Source: G963704535 sp963704535 (GTDB taxonomy: Bacteria; Chloroflexota; Chloroflexia; Chloroflexales; Roseiflexaceae). Taken from it: a stretch of 64,000 bases of DNA. A model generated the notes under the pieces. It saw only the letters and a list, made by a program, of their open reading frames with translations, was not told the origin of the DNA and ran no database searches. Every line of letters begins with the position of its first letter. Positions within the stretch are counted from its first letter, which is position 1. Location: contig OY969916.1 of assembly GCA_963704535.1 (NCBI GenBank), positions 8,556,001-8,620,000 on the forward strand. Reading direction: 5' to 3'. Below are positions 41,589-49,630 of this stretch, in pieces. Position numbers and translations under genes: made by a program.

Positions 41589-44500
41589 GACGACGCAGCT
41601 CCCTCACCCTCCTGGCCCTGGCGATTGTGGCTCTAGCGGCAGCGCTCTGGCCCTCGCCGACCTTCGCCTGCCAGATCAACGATCCCGGCTGCTTTATCGA
41701 CGATTTCGTCCATAAGCAGCTTTACCAGTTCGATCTCTCGATCTGGCAGATCAACCGCGCCGGCCTCACGCTTGCGCGCTGGTTCGAGGACTTGCGGGTC
41801 TGGCTGATCGAGTCGGTGATGGTCAATGTTTTCACCACACTGAGCCGGCCCGTCATCCAGTTCTTCACGCTGGCGCTGATCGTGGCCTGGATGCTGTTCA
41901 TCATCAGCTTCATGGTGCAATCGTTCGTTGATTTTCGCTGGGTGGACATCCGGCGGGCGCTGCGGCCGATCCTGCTGGCGTGGCTGGTCTACCAGTTCGG
42001 CGGCAACTTTGTGCTGTGGACTGAGATCGTGCGCGTTCAGGGCGGGTCGCTGCTCCAGCAGACCGCCCAGGAAGTCACCGAGACCTTTGAGGCGCCGGGC
42101 ATCTCCAGCGCCACGAGCGGCGATATGCCGGACGCCTCGCGCTCGATCTACGCCAGCGATACCTCCTGCGGCACCAGCAAGCGCGAGATCGAGGCGATGT
42201 ACCTCAGCGACTATGCGGCCCGCTATTTGTGGTCGAACGGCGAAGATGTTCACTGCGGGGATCTGCTGTCACTGGCGGGCGAGTTTGGCGGCCAGTATTT
42301 CGCGCGGCGGGATATTTCCGAAGAGTCAGACGCCGACAAACGCCAGATTGCGGTGGGCTGGGCTGCGCAGGGTGGACTGCGACAGATCACCGGCATCTTT
42401 ATGGTAGTGGGGGCGATCGTCGAGCAGATTGTACACCAGACCTTCGCGCTGTCGCTGGCGATGGTCTGGTTCGGTCTGCTGCTCTCGCTGGTCTTCGCGG
42501 TATTTCTGCCGACCGAGGCGCTGCTGGGCAGCCAGATCAAGGCCATCCTGACGGTGCTGCGCGGCTCGTGGCTTGCCTCGCTCTTGATTGGGCTGGGGCT
42601 GGCGGTGCTGCGGCTGGTGGCTGCCAGTGGCAACGGTTTTCTGATGTTCTTCTCCGGCCTTGTGCTGATCGCCGTCTGCGTCTGGCAGGGCAAGCAGGCG
42701 CTCGCGACGGTCGGGACCGCGATGTTGTCGATGAACACCGTGATGGGCAGCGCGCCGTCGGCGGTGGGCGGGATGGTCAAGAGCTGGGCGACCACTGCGG
42801 CAGTTGTTGCCGGGGTCGCGGCCACAGGCGGCGGGCTGGGGGCCGCGCTGGGCCAGGTCGGCTCGACCATGATGAGGCGCGCCGGGCGTAACGTCGGCGA
42901 CAATCCAGTCTCGCAGGCAGCCGGGCGGGTGCTCTCAAGTAGGCTTGCGGATAAGCTCGACGCCCGGCTCGAAGATCGGCGGTTGGAACGCGATGCCGAG
43001 TTGAGCACCCAGGAGGCGGCCTGGTACGAGCGTCAGCTCTACGACGGCGCCGGTGAGCCAGCGATCGACTCTCATGCCTCCAGGCAGCGCGCAACCTCGG
43101 AGAAGCGCGCCCGGCAGCAGCTTGCGCAACTCAAAGAGCGCCAGGCCGAGCGCGCCCGCAAGGCCGGGAACTTTCGCAAAGCCGACCGGCTGCGCCGCGA
43201 GGCGAGACAGCTAGGGGGTGGTGATACGCAACCTGACAGCACGGCTATGTCGACCGACGGCGACGAATTGGACCTGGACGGGGCGGTCGAGCGGCTGCAC
43301 GAGGCGGGGGATGATGAGGAGATGCAGCGGCGCGTGCTCGCTGATGTGGCCGCGCAATCTCACCGCCGGGCGCAGCTCAAGGCGGTGCGCAATCGGGCGC
43401 TGCGCGAAAAACGGTTTGATGACGCCAAGGTGGCGATCGGCGAGTTGCGCGCGATGGATGACGATGCGCCGCCACCCTCAGCCCGCCAAAGCTCTCCACA
43501 GCGCCAGGCCGGAGCGTCGGCGCCCGATCGCTCGACCCAGGAGATACGTGATCTGAACGCGGAGATCGAGCGGCTGGGCCATCAGATCGCCGCCTACGAG
43601 CAACAGCTTCAGACGCCCGGCGCGGATGTAGACGCGGCCCGTGATGGGCTACTCGAAGCGCGCACGCGGTTGGCGGCCTCAATGCAACGCCTTGCCGAGC
43701 TGCACCCAACGCCACCTGATGAGTATCAGGCCGCGCTGACGCCTATGGGCTCGCGACTTGAAGCGGGGATGGCGTTGCAGATCGCGCGGACGGCGGGTGG
43801 CCTGGTGGTAAACGGGCATGAGGTGTTGAACACGCGCATCCGAGCCGGCGGGGGCATCATTCTGGACACTGCTGCCGGCAGCGTGCCGCTGGCGGCTGAG
43901 GAGGAGGCGCGCGTCCACGCCCTGCCGATCGGCGAGGTGCTGCGCCTCCCACCGGCAGCGGGTAGCTCATCGTCGAGCGCGACACCGGCCGCAGATCCGG
44001 GTGATTCGGCGCCGGCTGGAGCGCCGGCAGCAGCTTCAGGCAATGCAGCGCCGGCCAGCTCATCGACCGCAGCTCCGGGCGCCACCTCGCCGGGCGTGGC
44101 GAATGGCTCCCTACCCGCTACGGGCCAGCAGGCACCGGCCGGAGCGCCACCCGTTGTCGTTCAGGGCAGCCAGCCAACTCCGGGGCGCAGCGTCGGAGCG
44201 AGCGACCGGCGCGAGCGTGTGGGCGCTGTGGCGCATGGCGCGATACCCGTAGATGGCGCCGCCGGCCGCCCGCTGCACGTGGGCGATGCAGCTCCACCTT
44301 CCGCTGCCGGCGTGTCGAACGTGCCGCAGGTCTCCCCGCTGCCGGCAGCTCCGGCCAGGGCAATCGAGCAGCCGGATGGCGAGCCCCCAGCCTCGACGAG
44401 CTTGCCAGGAGCAGCAGAGGGAGCCGCGGCGAATGTCCCAGCCGTGCCGGCTCCGGCCGCGCCACGAAGCGCGAGCGCGCCTGCTGATCAGCCGCAGCCG

Positions 44501-44941
44501 GTGTCAGGGACCACGGCCACGCCATCCGTTGCAGCGCCGGCCCCTGAGAGTGTGCCAGCTCCAGCACAAGCTACACCAGCCGCAGCCGCGCCGGTCATAG
44601 AGGCCGGTCCACTCCCCGCGACTCCAGCGCCGGCCTCCACTCCTGCTCCAGCGCCCGCTCCACGGGCAACGAATGGGCTGCCCCTGGCTAATAGTAGTGG
44701 CACGGCTGCGCCACTTCCAGCCCAGGCAGCACCGGGAGCCGAGGCCAGAGAAAGGGCGGTACAGCCAGCGCGTGCAGCCAGTGGCCCAGCGCTGCCCAAG
44801 GTGCCGGAGGTGCAGAGGCGTGGGGAAGGTGAAAGCTCGCGCCCTGCCCCGGCCGTGGCGGTCCCCACCGCTCCAGCAGCGCCATCGGGAGCCACTGCTT
44901 CCCGCCAGCCGTGGAAACGCGGCAAGCGAGGTGACTCGTGA
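41585..44941 (+). CDS. VirB6/TrbL-like channel protein with long Ala/Pro-rich tail
   Basis: 1118 residues. Signal-like start (1-29), then ~6-7 membrane segments within 85-395, for example FFTLALIVAWMLFIISFMVQ, ALRPILLAWLVYQFGG, FALSLAMVWFGLLLSLVFAV and FLMFFSGLVLIAVCVWQGKQ, in the arrangement of VirB6/TrbL inner-membrane channel proteins. Residues ~440-720 are charged and coiled-coil-like (KRARQQLAQLKERQAERARK). From ~740 to the end it is mostly Ala, Pro and Ser. Such long soluble tails occur on VirB6 proteins of some lineages. It overlaps its neighbours at both ends. Confidence 0.75.
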   Translation: MRRRSSLTLLALAIVALAAALWPSPTFACQINDPGCFIDDFVHKQLYQFDLSIWQINRAGLTLARWFEDLRVWLIESVMVNVFTTLSRPVIQFFTLALIVAWMLFIISFMVQSFVDFRWVDIRRALRPILLAWLVYQFGGNFVLWTEIVRVQGGSLLQQTAQEVTETFEAPGISSATSGDMPDASRSIYASDTSCGTSKREIEAMYLSDYAARYLWSNGEDVHCGDLLSLAGEFGGQYFARRDISEESDADKRQIAVGWAAQGGLRQITGIFMVVGAIVEQIVHQTFALSLAMVWFGLLLSLVFAVFLPTEALLGSQIKAILTVLRGSWLASLLIGLGLAVLRLVAASGNGFLMFFSGLVLIAVCVWQGKQALATVGTAMLSMNTVMGSAPSAVGGMVKSWATTAAVVAGVAATGGGLGAALGQVGSTMMRRAGRNVGDNPVSQAAGRVLSSRLADKLDARLEDRRLERDAELSTQEAAWYERQLYDGAGEPAIDSHASRQRATSEKRARQQLAQLKERQAERARKAGNFRKADRLRREARQLGGGDTQPDSTAMSTDGDELDLDGAVERLHEAGDDEEMQRRVLADVAAQSHRRAQLKAVRNRALREKRFDDAKVAIGELRAMDDDAPPPSARQSSPQRQAGASAPDRSTQEIRDLNAEIERLGHQIAAYEQQLQTPGADVDAARDGLLEARTRLAASMQRLAELHPTPPDEYQAALTPMGSRLEAGMALQIARTAGGLVVNGHEVLNTRIRAGGGIILDTAAGSVPLAAEEEARVHALPIGEVLRLPPAAGSSSSSATPAADPGDSAPAGAPAAASGNAAPASSSTAAPGATSPGVANGSLPATGQQAPAGAPPVVVQGSQPTPGRSVGASDRRERVGAVAHGAIPVDGAAGRPLHVGDAAPPSAAGVSNVPQVSPLPAAPARAIEQPDGEPPASTSLPGAAEGAAANVPAVPAPAAPRSASAPADQPQPVSGTTATPSVAAPAPESVPAPAQATPAAAAPVIEAGPLPATPAPASTPAPAPAPRATNGLPLANSSGTAAPLPAQAAPGAEARERAVQPARAASGPALPKVPEVQRRGEGESSRPAPAVAVPTAPAAPSGATASRQPWKRGKRGDS

Positions 44942-46950
44942 TGTATCGCCCAGGTATGTTCCGCATCCTTGCCATCGGGCTGCTGTTGGGCCTGGCGCTG
45001 GCGCCGGTGGCCTGGATCGGCGTCGCCTCCAGCACCACCGCGCAGGCGCTTCCGTTCACGCCGACGCCGGAGCCTCCTCCGCCAGCGACGCCAGTCTCGC
45101 CGACGCTGACGCCGACGCCGACGCCGACGAGCGGGCCGACGCTGACACCGACGCCGGATATTCTGCCGACCCCGCCACCGATGTCCGCCGCGACCACCGC
45201 GCCGGCCGCGACAGGCATGCAGAGCGCGAGCACACCCCAACCGACGGCCACGCCGCTGCCGCCCGGCTACGGGCGCGACCAGTGCGACCCGAACCACCAG
45301 CTTACCCAGCCCTGCGCGCTCGCGACTGAGACCGACGTCACAAGTCTGAACTTTACTGACGACCCGACCGATGTGTTCTCGTTCTTGCTCAAAGGCGGGC
45401 GGCAGTACCGGATTTCGGCGATCGTCGGCAGCGCCGGCGGGCTCGACCCATTTATCGATGTGTACCTGGCCGGGGGCAGTGAGCAGCCGATCGCCACGGG
45501 CGACGACGCTTCTGTCGGCGACCCCTCGGCCGTCGTCACGGTCACAGTGCAGGCCGACGCCTGGTATCTGGTGCGGGTACTCAACAAAGCGCCCGGCGAC
45601 GTGGCCGGCAAAACCTACGCCCTTAGTGCTCGCAGCGTCGCAGCAGCGAACGCAGCTCCAGCAGAAGCCACCAACCCCGACGACCTGATCGGCAACGCCT
45701 ACGATGTGGCGCACGCCGTCCGGCTGGCCTGGAACGTTCCGTATGACCTGAGTATGGCCTGCCCCGATAGCCGGCCAGGCGCCTGCTACAGCGGCCGGCA
45801 CACGTTTCTGCTGGTGCCGGTTAAGGGCGCGGTGCCGTTCACGGCCCTGACCTACGATCTCGGTGCTGGCGTCGACACCGTCCTGACCCTATACAAGCCC
45901 GACCCGACGCAGCAGAGCGATGGGCCTGGCCTGATTAAGGGCTGGCGCGCTGTCGCCGGCAACGACGACATCGCGCCGGGCTGGACGCTGCGCAGCCAGA
46001 TCAGCCTGGTCCCTGACTGGAACAGCATCGCGCTGCTGGTGGTCGCACCAAGCGACCGGGCCGACCTGCCGCCGATCCCTGGTGAGGGCCGTCCAGGGCG
46101 CTACCGCCTGATTGTCGGCAGCCCGGAGCTGCCGGCGGTCAAGGCCGCGCTTGCCGGTCAGCAAGACCTACCACCGACGCCAGCGCCGCCGACTGCACGG
46201 CCGACCGGCCAGGCCGCCCCGGTTGCTGTGTCGACTCAGACCGCGCAGGACAACCGCGAGGTGATCAAAGAGAGCTGCCCGACCGGGCAGGCAGTCGTCA
46301 GCGACGTGGGTGCCGACCTGTTCGCTGCGGCGCCGCCCGCCGACGGCGACACGATCGCCAGCTACCCAGCGGGCGCGCTGGTCTCGCTCCTGGGCCAGTG
46401 TTATCGCGGCTGGGTCAAAGTGCAGCCGGCTGACAGCGTGACTCCGGGCTGGATGTGGGCGCCGAACCTTCGCCCGGAGGCTACCCTGGTGGGGGCCACC
46501 CTGACCAGTGCAGACGGTACACCTGGCCCACAGGCATCCGCTGTCGCAGGGTTGCCCACCATCACGCCTGGGCCAGCGCCGACAAATGCTACGGCGACCC
46601 CCGCCCCGCAGCCTTCGGCGGTGCTAACACCGCTCTCTCCGCTGCCGCTGCCGACTGTCGCCGCGCCCAGGCCCGCAGCGCGAGCCGTGACGGTCGAGGT
46701 ATGCACATCGAGCAGCCGGCCCACCGACTGCGGGACGCCGCTCTCCGGCGTGCGGATCGAGCTGCTGCTGGCCGCCACCCGCCAGGTCCTCACCAGCAAC
46801 GTCACCGATACAAGCGGGCGCGTGACACTCTCGGTCAGCGTGCCCACAGGCAGCCAGGTCTTGCTGGCGATCCCGGCGCTGGGGCTGGAGGCGGCTTTAG
46901 GCGAGAACGAGACGATGGTGCCGGTGCGCGTGTCGAAGGGAGGGGCCTGA
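44938..46950 (+). CDS. Large secreted protein with PPC-like and SH3-like domains
   Basis: 670 residues (GTG 44938 or ATG 44941, overlapping the previous stop). Signal peptide ~1-36. A Pro/Thr-rich segment ~40-105. Two PPC-like beta domains: ~120-240 (DVFSFLLKGGRQYRISAIVG, ADAWYLVRVLNKAPGDVAGK) and ~250-400. An SH3-like part ~425-500 (GALVSLLGQCYRGWVKVQPA, PGWMWAPN), then a linker and an Ig-like end ~580-668. It sits between VirB6-like and bitopic components, so it may be the extracellular part of the secretion complex or an adhesin used during mating. This is inference. Confidence 0.7.
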   Translation: MMYRPGMFRILAIGLLLGLALAPVAWIGVASSTTAQALPFTPTPEPPPPATPVSPTLTPTPTPTSGPTLTPTPDILPTPPPMSAATTAPAATGMQSASTPQPTATPLPPGYGRDQCDPNHQLTQPCALATETDVTSLNFTDDPTDVFSFLLKGGRQYRISAIVGSAGGLDPFIDVYLAGGSEQPIATGDDASVGDPSAVVTVTVQADAWYLVRVLNKAPGDVAGKTYALSARSVAAANAAPAEATNPDDLIGNAYDVAHAVRLAWNVPYDLSMACPDSRPGACYSGRHTFLLVPVKGAVPFTALTYDLGAGVDTVLTLYKPDPTQQSDGPGLIKGWRAVAGNDDIAPGWTLRSQISLVPDWNSIALLVVAPSDRADLPPIPGEGRPGRYRLIVGSPELPAVKAALAGQQDLPPTPAPPTARPTGQAAPVAVSTQTAQDNREVIKESCPTGQAVVSDVGADLFAAAPPADGDTIASYPAGALVSLLGQCYRGWVKVQPADSVTPGWMWAPNLRPEATLVGATLTSADGTPGPQASAVAGLPTITPGPAPTNATATPAPQPSAVLTPLSPLPLPTVAAPRPAARAVTVEVCTSSSRPTDCGTPLSGVRIELLLAATRQVLTSNVTDTSGRVTLSVSVPTGSQVLLAIPALGLEAALGENETMVPVRVSKGGA

Positions 46951-47357
46951 TGCTCGCTCGCAACGATGATGCACAGGCGATCAACAGCGCCGAGGCAACT
47001 CTGGCGCGCGATATTGAGAAGACCTGGAGATACTGGAAAGCGTTCATCGCCGAGAAGCAGGATGAGCTGGCCGCCCGGCAACTCGACGATGCACCGGATG
47101 CCGACCTGACCGGCAGTGGCCGATCGGCCCCGCGTAAGGCCAAGCTCGACGGAGCCATGCGCCAGCAGTTCGGCCTGGTGCTGGAGTCACGACGGCAGCA
47201 GGCCCAGGCCAAAGCCGAGCGCGCGGCCGCGAGGGGGGTAAAGTGGCGCCGGATGCCGACCAGGTCTACGCCGCGGTGCTTGGGTCCATCGCCGACGAGC
47301 TGGACGGCAAGGTCCACCCATCCGGCCTGGCGCTGGTTTGGTACAAGAACGCGCTGA
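46950..47357 (+). CDS. Small charged helical protein; probable frameshift at the 3' end
   Basis: ATG 46950 overlaps the previous stop. Residues 1-97 are a charged helical protein (NSAEATLARDIEKTWRYWKA, FIAEKQDELAARQLDD, MRQQFGLVLESRRQQAQAKA). The remaining residues to the stop at 47357 are arginine-rich and overlap the next gene out of frame. With five instead of six G at 47233-47238 the protein would end at TAA right there, four bases before the next start. So the likely true product is ~97 residues. It may be a cytoplasmic companion of the bitopic protein that follows. Function unknown. Confidence 0.6.
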   Translation: MLARNDDAQAINSAEATLARDIEKTWRYWKAFIAEKQDELAARQLDDAPDADLTGSGRSAPRKAKLDGAMRQQFGLVLESRRQQAQAKAERAAARGVKWRRMPTRSTPRCLGPSPTSWTARSTHPAWRWFGTRTR

Positions 47358-48463
47358 TCAAGTTCGACGCTGCGGCGGTCATGGCCGGTACGACCGACGC
47401 CGACTACCTGGCCGCCGCTGGTGGCAGTGGGCCGACCAGAACGCAGGTGTTCGGGCTGCTGGGCCTGATTGGCGTGATGCTCGTGATCGCCTACTTCATG
47501 GTGCAGTGGGCGTTTGGCTCGGAGGTGCCCGCGCTGGCGCAGGCGGCCGGCACGGCGCAGGTCGGCCAGCAGGCCACGACGCTCTGGACGGTGGAGACCG
47601 CCGCGATCGGGGCAGTGGCCGGGCCGGCGCAGATGAGCGGCAGCTACCCGGCCGTGTTGTGTCTCTCGGAGGCTGCCACGAAGGCGGCGACGCCAGGGGC
47701 CACGGTCGTGCTGACCGGCACGCAGGCGATCCGGCGCTACCAGGTGCAGCCGGGCATCTCGGCGCGCGAGGCCGATCTGCTGCTGGCCGACTGCGACACC
47801 GCTCCACCGGCACCAAAAGCATCGGCCCGCCTCATAGAGACCCGCACCCGGCACATCCTCCATCCTGACATACTGCGCGTCGTCGTGGTGCGCGGGCCGG
47901 ATCTTGACCCGCAAGCGATTCCGCCTGACCAGATGGAGGTCACGCTCGACATTGCGATCCCGGACGCCGCTGCGGGGACGCTCGTGCTGGCTGATGGCCG
48001 GCGCTGGGCAGCAACCCGCAGCGAGGCCCTGGAGGGCGGCACGCGCCTGATCTATCTGGTGCCGCTGGCGCAGGTCGCGCAGCCGGCCGGCTGGGAGCTA
48101 TCGCAATTAGGCGAGTTGCCCGCGCTGCTGGCGCTCAATCTAGGGGCACCAGAAAGCCGCGCCGCGCTGCTGCGCCGGCTGCTCGACGTGCAGGCCAGCG
48201 CGCCCACGATCGTGCAACGTGACGGGGTGCCGGAACTGGCGCTGACCCTCACACTCACGCTTGACGCTCAGGCCGCGCCGCTGGCGCTTCTCCCGGCTGA
48301 TCTGTTGGTTGAGGCTGGAGGCGTCCCGATCGCGGCACGCTGGGATACGCCGACCCTTGCACCGGGCCAGCCGACCGAGATCGCGGTGTGGGTGCCATTC
48401 CGCGCCGGCGAGCCCGTAGAAATCGCGCTTGCAAACTGGCGGGCGAGCATTACGAGTGAATGA
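47243..48463 (+). CDS. Bitopic membrane protein, possible VirB8-like component
   Basis: 406 residues with a GTG start. A short cytoplasmic N-terminus of ~68 residues, a single membrane segment ~69-91 (VFGLLGLIGVMLVIAYFMVQ), and a large outer part of mixed alpha/beta (VVLTGTQAIRRYQVQPGISA, LRVVVVRGPDLDP, QMEVTLDIAIPDAAAG). Topology and operon position resemble VirB8/TcpC-type scaffold proteins, but I see no diagnostic motif. The C-terminal half has repeated domain-like strands. It is followed by a 60-bp gap before the pilin-like gene. Confidence 0.55.
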   Translation: MAPDADQVYAAVLGSIADELDGKVHPSGLALVWYKNALIKFDAAAVMAGTTDADYLAAAGGSGPTRTQVFGLLGLIGVMLVIAYFMVQWAFGSEVPALAQAAGTAQVGQQATTLWTVETAAIGAVAGPAQMSGSYPAVLCLSEAATKAATPGATVVLTGTQAIRRYQVQPGISAREADLLLADCDTAPPAPKASARLIETRTRHILHPDILRVVVVRGPDLDPQAIPPDQMEVTLDIAIPDAAAGTLVLADGRRWAATRSEALEGGTRLIYLVPLAQVAQPAGWELSQLGELPALLALNLGAPESRAALLRRLLDVQASAPTIVQRDGVPELALTLTLTLDAQAAPLALLPADLLVEAGGVPIAARWDTPTLAPGQPTEIAVWVPFRAGEPVEIALANWRASITSE

Positions 48464-48523
48464 GAACGCGGAACGTCCGCGGCTCAGATACAAGCAACAC
48501 ATTGTAGTAGGGAGCAATCACCA

Positions 48524-49117
48524 ATGGAAATCAAGAGAACCCCGGAGACCACCGAGACCACCACCAGGGGCCGGAATCAGGGCCGCACCGACGGTATCCT
48601 CTGGATAATCGACAACCTGACACCGACCATGTTCAACCCGATGCGCGACGTGGCTGGCCGAAAACGTGCTGGGCACATTGTCGTATTGGGCAAGACGGGC
48701 TCAGGCAAGACCTTCGGTGCCTTCGTGTGGGCCGAGCGCAAAATCGCCCAAACCGTCACCGAAGGCCGGAATTGGGGCCGCACGGCCATGTACTTCGGGC
48801 TGATGTTCGGCCTGGCGCTGGCCTTTAGCATCGCGTTCGCGCCATCGGCCTACGCCCAGGATCTCGACCCGTCAAAGTGGGCGCAGTCAGCGATCGACTT
48901 CCTCAAGAAAGCCTGGGTCTTCGTCATCCTGGCCGAGATCCTAGCGGCGATCACCTACGCCATCGCGTTCTTCACGCAGGCGTGGTTCCCCTCGTTCTTC
49001 CAATCGTTTCAGGGGGAATGGGTCAAGAAGGCCGTGATCATCGGCGTCGGAGCGCACCCGGTCATGGGCGCGCTGTTCGCCGCCGCTGAGGCCGCCAAGG
49101 GCGGGTTTGGCAGCTAG
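48524..49117 (+). CDS. VirB2-like pilin with an inserted VirB4 P-loop segment
   Basis: 197 residues. The C-terminal ~110 residues are pilin-like: a signal-type hydrophobic run ending SAYAQDLDP (about 89-112), then two membrane segments (AWVFVILAEILAAITYAIAF, VIIGVGAHPVMGALFAAAEA). The N-terminal ~85 residues contain a segment 72% identical (38 of 53) to the P-loop region of the VirB4 gene downstream, including Walker A GKTGSGKT (about 56-63). The inserted part lies between two copies of a ~20-bp sequence (48569 and 48764, encoding GRNQGRT and GRNWGRT), exactly 65 codons apart. Without it the protein would be an ordinary VirB2-like pilin of ~132 residues. Confidence 0.8.
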   Translation: MEIKRTPETTETTTRGRNQGRTDGILWIIDNLTPTMFNPMRDVAGRKRAGHIVVLGKTGSGKTFGAFVWAERKIAQTVTEGRNWGRTAMYFGLMFGLALAFSIAFAPSAYAQDLDPSKWAQSAIDFLKKAWVFVILAEILAAITYAIAFFTQAWFPSFFQSFQGEWVKKAVIIGVGAHPVMGALFAAAEAAKGGFGS

Positions 49118-49213
49118 AGCGGCTGCCGGGTACGGTTCCGACAGCGATCTGCCGCGTCCGCCGCAGATGACGATGTTGCGGCGGATGCGGCTGCTCCAGA
49201 AGGTTCAAGTCAT

Positions 49214-49630
49214 ATGGGCTACAAACGACCAGAAGATTTAGGTTCGCACGGCGAGCGGCGCGTGCTTGGGATTCTGACCCTCACGAATATCGTTGGTGGT
49301 ATCGCCGGCCTGGCCGGGCTGTGGACACTTGGGGGAGTGTTTGGTCTGCCTGGCGATACCCTCTCGGTGGGAACTGTGATCCGTATGCTGCTGGCGGGGG
49401 CGGGAGCTGCCGCCGGCGTGATCGCAACCTTTCGCTGGACAGGTATTTCGCTGTGGGACAAGGTGCTCCTGTGGGCCGCCTTCCATATTCGCCGTGCCCT
49501 GAGCCAGACATTACTCAAGCCGCCCGCTGCCTTGCGAGCGGCCACCACCAACGTCATCGCGCCCGTGATGCGCGATGGGAGAGTCATCGCCGAAGTCTAC
49601 GACCCGAACGAGGAGATCGATCATGAGTGA
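49214..49630 (+). CDS. PrgI/VirB3-like small membrane protein
   Basis: 138 residues. After a short cytoplasmic start it has two close membrane segments (LGILTLTNIVGGIAGLAGLW and MLLAGAGAAAGVIATFRW), then a basic amphipathic part (ISLWDKVLLWAAFHIRRALS) and a soluble tail. This is the PrgI/VirB3 pattern, and proteins of this kind are nearly always directly upstream of VirB4, as here (8-bp overlap with its start). It should tether the VirB4 ATPase to the membrane complex. Confidence 0.8.
   Translation: MGYKRPEDLGSHGERRVLGILTLTNIVGGIAGLAGLWTLGGVFGLPGDTLSVGTVIRMLLAGAGAAAGVIATFRWTGISLWDKVLLWAAFHIRRALSQTLLKPPAALRAATTNVIAPVMRDGRVIAEVYDPNEEIDHE

Noticed and set aside
46455..46949. Plus-strand frame upstream of the small gene at 46950
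   Set aside because: Overlaps the PPC-domain gene in another frame with no coding character; the ATG at 46950 is the sensible start.
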